NCBI GenBank assembly: GCA_907165275.2
Contig: OU015654.1
Location: forward strand, 9,751,501-9,815,500
DNA length: 64,000 nt
Direction: 5' to 3'
DNA from: Zygaena filipendulae
Lineage: Eukaryota; Arthropoda; Insecta; Lepidoptera; Zygaenidae
The notes beneath the pieces were generated by a model that saw only the letters and a list, made by a program, of their open reading frames with translations, ran no database searches and was not told where the DNA came from. This document shows, piece by piece, positions 9,366-21,440 of the stretch (positions are counted from its first letter, which is position 1; each line of letters opens with the position of its first letter). The translations under genes were made by a program, and so were the position numbers.

Positions 9366-9542
9366 AGTAGGTATATTACCTACTGGTATTTATTACAAAG
9401 CGATTTTTGTTTAAATAATGGTAGAATATTATTTCTGGGGTTTAACTGAAATTGGTAATATATGAACCTGTCTGTGTGTAAGGGTTCTTAGTTTGTTTAA
9501 ACAGTTTAATATCTCTTATTCTTATTTACAAAATGTTTATTA

Positions 9543-9570
9543 GGTGGTTGGTGGTTGGTGGTTGGTGGTT
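9543..9570. repeat. (GGTGGTT)4 microsatellite
   Basis: Four exact tandem 7-bp units. Confidence 0.95.
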
Positions 9571-10861
9571 TATTGTACACATAGATCTGCACCACAGGCG
9601 TGCGAATATATCTATAGGAGTTTGAAGAGTTAACATCGATCATAAAATTAATAAGTAAAGTTTCTTAATTGCCTCCGAAATTGATTACGAAACGACATCC
9701 TCAGTATTTACATATACCTACGTAAATACTAAGGTAATTTTCAACCTTTAAAGTTTCCAAACAAACAATATTCTATTCTTCTTAGGCATAATTTTTGAAT
9801 TATGTAACTATTAATCTGCAAAATATTATTTTTGAAGTAAGATTAACACACTAACCAGTCTAACCAAGTGTTGCAGGCTGCTTTTACGTGTCATAGATTG
9901 GAGGTTAGAGGAAATTCGCACTGCTCCATTAGGTAAATACTTGGTCAAACGTCCAATTTCGAATTTCAGTTCGATTATATTAGGCAATTCGATCGATTAT
10001 ACGTCTTATTATTCGATTCCACGAACCCCGAACAGATTTAATTTTCTCGGGACGGTACCTTCTGCCCTAATGCGATTGCCATGTTTAAAATTATTTGACG
10101 AGGCACGTCTAAAATATCAGCGATATTTGCTTACCAAGAATGACATAGGCGTCTAAAAATGTTCTATTTACATGACGCGTTACCACAAACGGGACTAGGA
10201 TTCATCGCGAGAATTCTAAGTGTATATGCAATTACTATTACGCATACTATACAAATATAAATAATCATAGTGTATGCAGTCGATGGCGCATTTCCGCAAA
10301 TGTGACGTCACTGTCGAGTGCTTGCGGCGTCGGAGAAGGCGTCTTCGTGGGCGGCTGAGCTACGTCAAGTGTTCTTTGGTACACATAAATATTATGCGGG
10401 CAACTTATGTTAGCATATTATGCTATTTGTTTAGTATAAACACAGTTTATTCCCAACATCAATTTTGTGCTTTATACGGCCTTTATCTATGTTTCTCGCT
10501 GTAAACTTTGCTTAGTTTTTCATTGCAAAAATGATGACGCACACTGATTTCGTAAAACAACGAAACTATTTTAGTACTATTTATGGTATGGGCCTGTTAC
10601 TGTTTTAACATTGTTGGCCTTTTGATCACATTTCCAGTAAATATTACCCATTGTTATAGGTGTATAGACGGGGACATGGACAGACGGACGAACGGCGCAT
10701 GCCCAAATGAAGCTATACACAACACACGCAGTCGTGGATATCCTACCTCAAACCAATAAATTATCATCAGATACTTGTCAAGGTTTAAAGAAGTACGTAT
10801 AACAAAACATCATAAGTCTTTAAAAGTATGATATCATGTTATTAAGAGATATCTTCCATTT

Positions 10862-11716
10862 TTAACCGACTTCCCAAAAAGGAGGAGGTTCGACGCGTAT
10901 GTTTTTTTCTTTTTTTTATGTTTGTTACCTCAGAACTCTCGACTGCGTGAACCGATTTTGATGATTCTTTTTTTGTTTGAAAGGGTATGCTCCCACTTAG
11001 GTCCCATTGCCACCAAATCGGGGATCTGATGATGGAATCTTGGAGAAATCGAGGGAACTCTTCACCTATAGCGATTTGGGTATTTTTATAGTAAATATTT
11101 CATTTGCTTTCGGAAAGCAAAATTTGAAGAAGTGGAACTGATGATGAAGACCACAGATGGTTATCGGAACTACTCAAAAATAATACGTATTTCACGAGTT
11201 CCAGTACTTTAGAATTGGTCTCATTGTCACCAAGTCAGAATCTGATGATGGGATCTTGGAGAAATCGAGGGAACTCTTCAAAATTTATGGGTGCACCTAT
11301 GGAGATTTGGGTATTTTTTATAGTAAATCATTTATTTGCTTTCGGAAAGCAAAATTTGAAGGAGTGGAACTGATGATGAAGACCACAGATGGTCATCGGA
11401 ACTACTAAATAATAGGTATTTCACAGATTCCGATTCGTTAACTTTAATGTGTTTTCTAAACAATTTATGCTCGTTACAATGTATATGGTGAAGTGGAATT
11501 GATCGTGATGTCACAGATAATATAATACTATATGATTTACAGAAGAACACCTCAACAATTAACGTCCCTGCATCGGGAAAAGCAATATGTTGTAAAAGGT
11601 GATAAGCAGTTGATATTAGGCTATTGTAACTTAGATAAATTACAAAACAACCCACTTAAAAGCAAGAAATAAACAAAATTTTAACAAAAAAATTAAAACC
11701 GACTTCCAAAAAACAA
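10862..11716 (+). repeat. 'ACCGACTTCC' repeat with internal duplication
   Basis: It starts 'aaccgacttcccaaaaagga' and ends 'accgacttccaaaaaaca'. The block from 'gatctgatgatgg' through 'cggaactac' occurs twice, at about 11020-11175 and 11229-11407, each with 'tctggagaaatcgaggg'-like and 'gctttcggaaagcaaaattt' segments. A short copy of the same 5' end is at 34832-34880, and a diverged one near 61025. Non-coding; the class is unknown. Confidence 0.7.
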
Positions 11717-11962
11717 AACTTAAAAGCTAAAAATAACAAAATACCGATTTAATCCAAAAGACAATAACACACGTAATAATTGGTTTGTGCCACCACTGAT
11801 CGGTTTGAATTTTTTGTTAATTTTTTTTATTTCCATATAAGTGCCTAGTCGAAATGAAAGTAGGTACCTATCTCACAAAAAAATGCAAAGTATTTACTTC
11901 ATGAAGTTGCTAAATAGAATATAAAAAAATATCAAAAAGCTCGCCCCTTTAAATAAATCAAA

Positions 11963-12194
11963 TCGACTGCCCTACGGAAAACAAAGCAACTGTAATTTTT
12001 TGGCACTTTTCACACATAACTGAAGTTCCTACATGCTCACAACCACGAAAACGGCTTTAGTCTTAGAGGAAGTAAAATTAAAGAAATCGTTCAACTATGG
12101 GAGATTTGTTTAAAATAAAGCAATTTTCGGTTTTTCGCTCCTCCTGTAAAATTTATTCCGCTGAAATTACTTTGTTTTTCCGTAGGACAGCCGA
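11963..12194. mobile_element. MITE with TIR TCGACTGCCCTACGGAAAAC
   Basis: The left terminus tcgactgccctacggaaaac pairs with the right terminus (reverse complement tcggctgtcctacggaaaaa) over about 24 bp with three mismatches or gaps. The interior has no coding frame. Confidence 0.8.
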
Positions 12195-14359
12195 AATTAT
12201 ATAAATGATTATTGGTGACAGATTGCTAGGTTATATTATTATTGAAATTTTCTACAAAAGCTTTACACTACGTTTTTTTTTAGAAATTCAGAATTTACGT
12301 ATTACTCAAGGATGCCTTTATCTCAGCAAACGCTTACGCAATACGGTCAAAGATTTGTGAGTCAGGCCTGTACTGCAAGGTAAAAGATAATCTGATTAAG
12401 GTACACATATGATTCATATTCACATTTGATAGCCACTTCATCAGATCATTGTGCCTACCATGTCTATAAGAAGGATTTCCTTAGAAGACATTTGTATTAT
12501 TGAAATTCAATATATTTAAGACGCGGCGTCGCAACGGCGCATGGTCCACGGCTTAGCCCACACGATTTGCACTTTAACTAGAAGTTATCGATCGATCGAT
12601 CTACATGATAATGGATTCAATTCAAATATCAACAACTGCTGACAATACCCAGTAATGACCATAACCAGGTGAGAAATAATAACGACGGCATATTGATGTA
12701 GTGTTTATTGTTTACAAAGGACAAGATAATTGTCATTTATCACAACATTTGCCGCCTTTGATCTTATCTTTATGTCATCCAATATGACATAGAGTGCGAT
12801 AATTAATATCCTTCAACAACAGAATTTAAATAGATTTTATAATAATGTAAAGCTCGCGTTCAATGTTAACATAAAATTTAATGCAGTATCGATTTATAAT
12901 ATCCAGAATTTAGTGTACCTACTTGGCAACGAGTTGTAATATGAGCTAAGTAAATATAATAGCTACAAAAGTTGGTTATACTTTCGTATTACAAAAAACT
13001 GGGACTACATTATACAACCGTTATATAACTTCAATCACCAGTTGCACTTAATAAGAAACCCGTAGTGATGGGAAGAGTAAGCTGCTTCGTTTTTACTTTA
13101 AATAAGTATCAGATTTCAAACTCACGTATGAACTATTATACTCATTTCAACTCTTCTATTTTTTGGCAAGTGTTGCAATGTGTATACATACTGTACTAAT
13201 AGATAGATAGATGTAGCTACCTGTGTATGCAATATAAAGGCAAACATTTGCTTAACAAAGACTCTTTGAAGGATGATACGTAATAAAGGAGGAAACATTG
13301 CAACAACTCGGTTCGACCCACATTGATAAAGGAATCGCAAACAAGCACTCAAATCGCCGCAGACGTTTGACACATGCAGGGGAACTTAATTGAAACCGTG
13401 ATAAAGTTTAAGGAAACGTTCATAGAATCCATTTATTAGCAAATTAATGTTGTCATAGATATGCAGAACTCCTCTCGTATGATGTATGTATCTTGTCAAT
13501 GAAGAGAACTGTATTACTGTATTAAAGTTTCTTTTTACGATTTACCCAGATTAACAGTTCTATACAGCTTTATGAAAATGTCATTAAAATTTTATGTCAC
13601 AATTTTTTATTGAACACAATGTTGAACACACAAATATACATTTCAATCTACAACATAAGGCTGTTTTCAAAAAAAATCTGTACCTACTAATTTCATATTT
13701 GTGGTTTTTTGTGTGGAAGTTTTAGCGTCGCTGATCATGTATGTATCGCGTATGTAATATATTATGTATCATGAGTATTTAGCATCATCATCCATGTCAG
13801 CAAGGTAACTATTCGACTGGCGACTTGCATGCAGAATTTTAAAATTCACAGAGATTATTTCTGCTACTTATAATTTTATATTAAAACAGTTTTGGTGTAA
13901 TTTGTGCTATTAAGTTTATAATTATGTCATTGCACCCAAAGGTGACAAAAAGAATAATATGAATGCATAAAAAATATGGAATATGATATCATAGCATTTG
14001 CATGTGCCACACAATAAAAATGTCTGGCAAATTATTATAATTACATATTTAATATGTGTAGGTACCTTTATGATGAATGTGAATGACATGCATAAAAGTT
14101 TTATGAAACTTAATAATAATTAATTCATATTTTATCGGTTTACTAATCACAACAATATAATGATAACTACTCATAACACCTATCAAGTAGGTATACCTTT
14201 CTAGTTTCTTAGATCCAGTTTTACAAAGTGTAACTTGTTTATCTAAATTACGTACTTAAATCACATAGCAAGCATTTCATTTATCAGTCGAGTGCATCTT
14301 TACATGCGAACATGTTTGCGTTAGCGCATTACTTACTCGATGATGTCACATATTAATCC

Positions 14360-14778
14360 TAATTCCGATGAATCATGAACTTTTACCAGCGGCGTGGCGG
14401 CTCGATAATCCACATACATGTTCGATGCCGCTGCGTGACCTATGCACGGAGCTTCGTAGTCGTACCCACGTGCTTCTATAGTAATATTATAGTTATTGGT
14501 GGCAACATCGCAGTGGGCGCATAATAACTGTTCGACACGGCGAAACGAACGCTCAGTTTCCGATTGTCCGTTACGAGAGGCGTGCGTTTCAGTCTCCTAG
14601 TGACGCCGGCGCTGCGCGAGAGCATTCACGACACTACGAACTAACATACGTTGAATAACATTCCGAACGTTACGATTTCAGTAATAAACGAAACCAGTGC
14701 GGTCAAGTTGGAACCAAATATAGTGCGATCCTTGGATGAGTTTTCTCGCGCCACTGAAAAGTCTACAAGCGCAGGTGC
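14360..14778 (+). promoter_or_regulatory. Candidate CpG-rich promoter or 5' exon
   Basis: This is a non-repetitive, CpG-richer island in an AT-rich intron. It contains arthropod initiator-like TCAGT words (for example in 'cgctcagtttcc' and 'gtttcagtctcc') and downstream 'gcgctgcgcgagagc'. A possible weak donor follows at GCGCAG|gtgcaa (about 14780). It could be an upstream untranslated exon of Timp or of an unknown transcript. No start codon frame of note. This is inference; CAGE or RNA-seq would decide. Confidence 0.25.
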
Positions 14779-14903
14779 AATTGTTTACTTGTTTAATGCA
14801 TACCTAATGTTTGCTTGTGTGCTAATCTGAAATTAGTTCTGATGCAGTTTATGTTTTGTTTTCATTTACTTCTTATGCAAACTTATTTATTTCATACACA
14901 CAC

Positions 14904-15210
14904 TAGCTGTGCCCTGCAGTTTCACCCGCGTGAGTTTCGGAATTACTGCAATAACTCCAAAGTAGCCTATAATTTACTAAATTAAACATTAGCTAATTAG
15001 CAATGAGAGTTCCGTCTAAATTGGTACAACCGTTTAGGAGATTAACCCGCGCGAGTTTCGGAATTCGCGCAGGAACTCCAAAATTCTTTTACACACTCCT
15101 TGTCCTGACAATAAAGAACACAAAAAAAAATCCAATTGGTGTATTCGTTTGAAAGTTACGCGATCACATACCAACATTTCGACGATTCATTTATATTTAT
15201 ATAGATAAAA
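14904..15210 (+). repeat. 'CCGCGGTTTCAC' interspersed repeat, long form
   Basis: The copy starts ctagctgtgccctgcagttt and carries two successive 'cgcg-gagtttcggaatt' blocks separated by 'tcaatg'-type spacer with 'agttccgtctaaattggtac'. It ends 'atttatatttatatagata'. Confidence 0.8.
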
Positions 15211-17329
15211 CGAACGCTCATAAAACATTTGATGCCCTTAAGTAATATGTTATTTAAGCATTGTACAGTCCATTTCTCAGTCGTTAAGTTGTTCATATTT
15301 CAGACTGGCTGACCCATTTCGTACTGTCGTTTTCATTGGCGGAGACCTTCAATTTGAAACATACCTATTTTTTGAGCAATTGAGCAATAAAAATGGCAGT
15401 CATGTTTGGAATAGGTATAATTTAGAATTGAAGGTAAAACAAGCAGAGTTAGGGAAACGAATAGGAAGCAAATTAATGAACAGCTATAAAATTAAGAGTA
15501 CCGAACACTGGTACCTAGGTATCTTCTAGAACCGAAGAATAAAACATATTACCTTAAGATTTTTAAGCGCAATAGCGAAGAAGGGAAATTAAATCTTAAA
15601 TATCAGTTACCTAAAATAAATATGCTGAACTATGCATTATAACATTGTACAGTAGATGAAGAGTAAAGTACAATATGTTTCAGTGGGTTCGTACGTGACA
15701 CATTTTGTAAACATCGTATAGGGTTTCGTGATCGTCTGTTTGTAAGCACTTGGCTCAAGTAGTTGTAGGCGAGGTTTGTTAACTGCATTCATAGCTAGTG
15801 ATCACTTTTCAGCTATTAATATTGTTTCTGTGTAATCCATTGTGTCGAATTATGATCTTATCGCGTAGTTCCAGTCGTAGATACCGAAATGATCTCGATA
15901 CCTTCTTAACAGAATGAGCAAGGGAAGCAATGTATAGAGATTAGTGGAAGAAGAGAGAGAATTTGCCCAACACTGAGACGCTATGATTATAATTATGATA
16001 AATAATTTAATCTTTAGTTCAGAAAGATATTACTTACAGGACGTCGCCTCCACTTCCAGACTAGAAACTTAATAGCTTTCTATTTTAATCCTCTTTAAGT
16101 TGGCATTAAACTATTCTCATAAAAGATTACATTATTCAATCTGTAATGACTGAGATTAAAATATCGCAATGTGATGATTTCTTTAACACCGCTCTACAAA
16201 AATTAAAAGATTATATAATTATAATTATATTTACAAAGAATTCTTATCAAAAATATATGCGATCGGACATGTAAATTTAATATGCGTATCTAATTTAATT
16301 TGTGTTATTAGTATTACTAATTTACTTGGCGAATTTATTAAAAGATTATGGGCAAGGTAAGTGAATACTAAATTTTGCCTGGTGTTGTACCTAAATAATG
16401 TTGTAGCACGTACATTTGGCAGTAAACCCAGTGTCAGCGACTCAACAAATAGCTGGTAGACGACGAAGGAAATGTGTCGTTACTGCAAATGCGTCGAGCA
16501 TCCACTTTGCTCTATTGATTAATCAAATAACTTTATTGCACAGTAGTAGCCCGTCAACATGTTTACAACATATATTATCTAACTGTATGTGCCTACAACA
16601 AAACAAAAATAAAAAAATTAAGCTTATTTTTTATAATAAAGATAAGTATAATTCACCTTAAAAACCATACAATACAATGAAATTAAATAATAAAATAAAA
16701 ATAATATTGCTTATAAAGCTTAGTGACCATTATAACTGATTGCCAAACTAGGAGGACCTGTATCTTGGCAGTCTGTAGATTATATTATCAATTTTTAACG
16801 TGATTCTACACAATATAGAAAATTTAATTTGGTCAAAACTGCCTCAACAAAATCAGTATAATGTTTTTGTTTTTTTTCATTAGTACAAACGAAATTTCCA
16901 TTAAATTATCGTTTTACTTTTTAGACTCGTTATAATAGAAGTTGAATTTTAGTATTTTAGTTTCACAAACATAAATTGTTGTTTTCGGATAGCTTTAGCG
17001 GGGAAGTTTTGTCATAAATATTAAGAATACTTGTTTATTACGTGGCCATGCGTGGTGCGATATTAGTTAAGGATCGTGTCAAAATAGCACCCTTGTAAAA
17101 AATATTTCTCAAAGATATATCATTTAAAAATAAATCCATCTTATTTAAGTTTGTATCCTATGATTTTCATGCAGCACTTCTGCGGTTGTTCAAAATAAAA
17201 AAGTTTGAAAAGTTTGAAAACCGCCAAAAAGTTTCGTTCTTGACAGTTTTTGTTGCTAATTTTTGTTATTATGTTTAAATGCTGCGGGAGTTGTTGAAAA
17301 ATTATATTTAGTACATACCTACCTACCTA
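15211..17329. other. Intron, nothing recognised
   Basis: AT-rich DNA with no conserved exon, no clear element ends and only short chance frames. Confidence 0.5.
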
Positions 17330-17781
17330 CTACTTACTACATATTGTAGCGAATGTAATATCTTGAATTTTTTTTTGTGAGTAGCGGGTAGTTTGGGCTA
17401 TAAGCGCCTTAAGTTGGAAAGCTACTTTGACACGAGAGCCTGGTGTCATGCCGTGGTCCGTGACCCCCGCTAGTTGACCCTGCACACGGAAGAAGGTAAT
17501 CACAATCCCTGGGGCGAGATGGGTACTAACGCACCTATGGACTCTACGACTATGAGTTATGACCACGTGTCACAACATTTAGCATCTCGAACAGTATAAA
17601 ATATTATGTTTTGATTCCCAACATTATATTCGCACGCAACAGTATCGTCGTAATTAATTTTAGCGATGTTTTGGACGGGATTTTTAAAGAGAAACTTAGG
17701 CACTCTTGTTCTTTTTTGATTGTAATGCATATCTAATACCATATAAGTTTTTAGTAACAATACACCAGGTGTTTTCTTCAT
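17330..17781 (-). pseudogene. Unidentified broken coding relic
   Basis: Two minus-strand frames follow each other and overlap by about 10 nt: 17781-17557 (74 codons, starting MKKTPGVLLLKTYMVLDMHY) and 17566-17330 (78 codons, containing VHRCVSTHLAPGIVITFF and GVTDHGMTPGSRVKVAFQLK). The composition, with balanced hydrophobic and charged residues and few AT-driven Lys/Asn/Phe runs, is unlike the chance frames around it. A single frameshift would account for the break. I do not recognise the family. A domesticated or viral origin is possible but nothing here proves it. A divergent 74-codon plus frame (17848-18072) sits just upstream. Confidence 0.35.
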
Positions 17782-17847
17782 GTTTTATTTTTTATTTTTG
17801 TGTATGTGTTTTTTTAATCCCTTTATATAACAATAACAAAATTAAGA

Positions 17848-18072
17848 ATGACTGAAATTTATAGAGTTTTGAGGTACTATGATGAGGCTATAGCAAAATT
17901 TTGTCATTTTGTAGTTTTCAACAAAACATTGGTACAGTATGTCTACTATTTATTAATAAAAAGAAAAAAGTTAAAGCAAATCCTATTTTTATTTAAGTCG
18001 ACTTTAAAGTTTAAAAACTTGGGAATCGAAAGAAATATAAATTCTCAGAAACTGTTAACGTTTGTTATTTAA
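17848..18072 (+). other. Small open frame, unassigned
   Basis: The frame has 74 codons, begins MTEIYRVLRYYDEAIAKFCH and is Lys/Leu/Phe-rich, diverging from the relic at 17330-17781 across a 66-bp gap. It has no recognisable motif. It is mentioned only because of its position; it may be chance in AT-rich DNA. Confidence 0.15.
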
Positions 18073-18403
18073 GGGGTTTAATTGAAAGCTTACTCTCTCT
18101 AGTCTCTACTATGCATACCCTTAATGCATCGATTTACAAATAACCCTGTATTGAGCAGTCGCGGTTGAACACTTACAGTACACTTATACGGCTTTTGGTG
18201 TTATTCTAGTTGTTTATTTTGTTAGCGATAGCTAGGAAGAGTACGAGCATATAGCATTGACATAAACGTGCTCCTCCAGTCTATTTTCATCTCTGATTAA
18301 TCTTTATTAGCTCTGTCTCATTTATCAATTGTAACTAATGGTTAAAGAGATAGGAAAAACGATAATCAGTGATCAGGTGATTTTGATGTTAGTACCGTAC
18401 CTA

Positions 18404-18478
18404 TTTATTTATTTATTTATTTAAACTTTATGCACATCATGGTACAAAAGGCGGACTTAATGCCACAGTCCTATAGAC
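18404..18478 (-). repeat. Retroposon 3' tail (reverse)
   Basis: TTTA repeats are followed by 'aaactttatgcacatcatgg' and 'ggcggacttaatgcc', the reverse complement of the tail type at 7950-8088. Confidence 0.6.
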
Positions 18479-19289
18479 TTATATACTTTTGTATGCATTT
18501 AGTAAAAAGCTGTTAATTTGAAATTACAACCAGACACTTCAATTTTATTTATATGTCTTGATCAATACAAAAAATATACGAACCACAATAATTTTATCAA
18601 ACTTTATTTAACTCAAATACTTACCGAAACACAACTTGTGATGTTCTTACTTGTTACAATTACTAGCACAGAGGTACCTACATTTAGTAATACAATAGAT
18701 ATATAAAATTCTTTCATTTATAAAGCATTTAGATCTACACAATAAACTTCCAAGAACGCTCAACGATTTCAGATCTTTGACAACAGACAAGCGCATACCG
18801 GAGTTAGATACTTTATTTTCTTACAATAGAGATCATGTCGTCGGAATCCCCTCCAACCTTTGTTAATTGCTTATATATTGTAGTCTCAGCTCAACCTTGT
18901 TGATTCTATGTGTGCGACTTAAAGTTCTATATACATTTTATTTTATACTTAGTTATTTCCAACGCGAGCGGGTCAAGTTCAAGTGCAGTGTCTGATTGAA
19001 AATAACCATAGATTCTCGTCAATGTAATGTTGCAACGGACATTATAATATGTAAAGAGAAACATCTATTTATGAGAGAATAGACGATAAGGAACAGGAAT
19101 CGAGTTAGAATGTAATAAAACTGTTATCTTGCATTCAAAGCTGCGGGCCGCGCAGCAGTGCTTTATATAGTCGGATTTACGATCCTGTCCTGCCCGAGAA
19201 TTGAATGAAAAGTCGGAAATATTAAAGCTTCTCGGGGGCGACCCGCTTAAATAATAATTTATGTGACACGCTTCGGTCATCAAATATCG

Positions 19290-19482
19290 GTCTTGGACTA
19301 ACGTTGGTGGTAAAGGGAGACGTAATGCTACACTTGGGAATGCTGAGCAATGCGCAGTCTGACGGTCGCGCTGCACGCTCCGATCTCACGCGTCCCATAG
19401 CCGCAAGTGCACCGCACGGCTCGTGTTACACTGAACCCTGCGACGATGGTAACGTTCATTAAATTCAGATCATTCAATACAG
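19290..19482 (+). other. Candidate cryptic first exon
   Basis: This is a CpG-rich patch with initiator-like 'gcgcagtctgacggtcgcgc'. An ATG at 19446 in 'gcgacgatggt' opens 12 codons (MVTFIKFRSFNT), and a consensus-like donor ACAG|gtgaca follows at 19482/19483. The frame could begin a small nested gene or be coincidence; no downstream partner exon was identified. Confidence 0.2.
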
Positions 19483-20734
19483 GTGACAAATGCCGCTATC
19501 AAAACGAAATGGTCACATCTCACTGTATAAGTTTCTATACTGTAAACTACGTTAATTTAGAAAGAAAGAAATAATGAAAGAAAAGGCATTTATTTGGAAA
19601 CAAAGACACAACAATATTACAATTATTTTATACAAACAGTATTGTCATACATACTAAGTATGAGTAGGTACAAATGACAGAGGTGTTTGTGTGGTGCGTC
19701 CCCTTGCCAAAACGGTCACTGCCTCAGCATGTTGCTATGAGTGCGGGTACTCCTAGCGCTGATTTTAAGTTATTTACACACCTATTCTTTTCAAAAGGCT
19801 CAACAAAAAATTCAGATGTACAAACTTAACTAACACGAAATTTATGACGAGAGAAGTAGGGCAACTTTTATTTCAGGCATGTACCTATTTAGCACAGTCA
19901 TAATTATGACTGCAGTATGCAAATGTTATTTTAAACTGATACACACAGGAGTTTATCTATGCACATAATTACGAAACACACCGAGAGAACATTATCAAGA
20001 AATACCGATCGTTATATGTGAGATTCGTTGTACACTTAGCGAAGCGTCATCCCTAAAGGTCCATATCTGAGTTTTATCAGAAGAAACCGACCATCGTGCC
20101 CGCCCACGTAAGCCGAAGATTTATATGTGTGGCCAGGACGTGAGGCGCCAACCGATTACATTTAACTTCATTTCACGGAGGGTCTTATCCCTTTATGACT
20201 GTATGAAGACCGACTCCGCGTTTGTAAAGATCGATTTTATTATAAAACACGCATTGTGTTCTGACAAATTGTGTCTAATATTTTCATGTAAGTGCATTAC
20301 ATGATATATATATGAGCCTATGCTACGTGGTTATATTCTCACTATATTAACGGGTAACACGTAACAAAACTTTTTAAACTTTTTAAAATTCTTTTTAAAC
20401 TTCTTATTTGAATAATATTAGACAACACTTCACGCATCGAACGGGCATTTGTCCTACTATACCTACATATGTGCAAAAGAGTTTCAACAAAAACTTTGCT
20501 ATCCTTCATTCAACATTTTTTTTTAAATTTTACTAAAATAATACACAACACTATTCGGATGTCCATTTTTATATTGTAAGTAATATTTATTGCTCCCGAT
20601 GAATCTGTTTTGTTGTTCCGTCGGTAGGTATGTCAGTCGGGCTTCTCTTAAAAATCAGTGATGTAGCGTCACTGCTGAGAACCTTTGAATTGAGCTGAGG
20701 ATATCAGCACAGTGTAGCAGAACCTTAAAAAAGT

Positions 20735-20948
20735 CTTCCGCGTTTCACCCGCGTCTATATCGGAGATTCCGCGGGATTCCGCGATAAAAGTAACCTATAT
20801 CCTTTTCATTACCCCTGAAAACGCTATGCCGTTTCACCCGCGTTAATTTAAGAGTTCCGGCGGAAATTTCGGAATAAAAAGTACCCTATATCCTTTTCTG
20901 TAACCCTGACAGCTTATAAGGTAGGTACACTGTGAAATTTTCATATTG
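20735..20948 (+). repeat. 'CCGCGG' interspersed repeat, left part
   Basis: Two head-to-tail 5' blocks (gtttcacccgcgtctatatc and gccgtttcacccgcgttaat) each precede 'taaaagtaacctatatcc'-type text. The copy continues after the MITE at 20949-21333. Confidence 0.75.
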
Positions 20949-21333
20949 TTTACTATGGAAGTATTTTAGAGCCCGTCTTTAATAATCAAGTGAAAGCCGT
21001 ACCGAAAACACGCGTGTCGTGTCTTCGTTATTTCAGTCACTTTTCAGAATTTATTTTGGACCCTGAGCAGGAACCTGGCTTTCAAGAGAGCCATGTTTTA
21101 ACTTGGGGAACAATCTAAAATTGTCATTGGCGTTTCGCCATAATTGAAGATGGAGATGATGAAAGAAGATGAAGAGATTTTTATTACTAAGAAACATTGT
21201 CATTGGCAAATTATAATTATAGACGCCATTATTAAAGAAGAAAAGAATTTTACTATGGAAATGACAGGCATTGTCATAGCAAAAGTCTCAATGGTGTCAG
21301 TAAAGACGGGCTCTAAAATGCTTCCATAGTTAA
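20949..21333. mobile_element. MITE (ACTATGGAAG...AGCCCGTCTTTA ends)
   Basis: The left arm from 20951, with actatggaagtattttagag then cccgtcttta, pairs with the right arm ending ctccatagt-like 'gcttccatagttaa' (about 21301-21333), giving ~30 bp TIRs. It is inserted inside a CCGCGG repeat copy whose 3' part resumes after it. The Met-rich 61-codon frame inside is not a gene. Confidence 0.85.
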
Positions 21334-21440
21334 ATTTCAACGTCTTCAGGTTTCATGATTTCATGATGATCGGTTGAACCATTGAAGCGTGAAAGCGTAA
21401 CAAACAGACTCACTTTCGCATTTATAATAAGTAAGGATAC
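21334..21440 (+). repeat. 'CCGCGG' interspersed repeat, right part
   Basis: 'tcatgatgatcggttgaacc' and 'gcgtgaaagcgtaacaaaca' to 'tcgcatttataataagtaag' form the normal 3' part of the family, displaced by the MITE insertion. Confidence 0.8.

Larger units (their letters stand above)
8536..14359. other. Intron, repeats only
   Basis: No exon is recognisable. The stretch contains MITEs at 8726 and 11963, a CCGCGG repeat at 9075, a SINE-like scrap at 9262, a heptanucleotide microsatellite at 9543 and a composite repeat at 10862. Between 12195 and 14359 I see only AT-rich DNA. A short CpG-richer patch at 10270-10380 carries a palindromic TGACGTCA (10303-10310). Confidence 0.6.

Noticed and set aside
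10274..10504. Arg-rich 76-codon frame as a gene
   Set aside because: The LRRRRRRLRGR run comes from a short CpG-rich patch and the remainder is chance AT-rich sequence; no splice partner.
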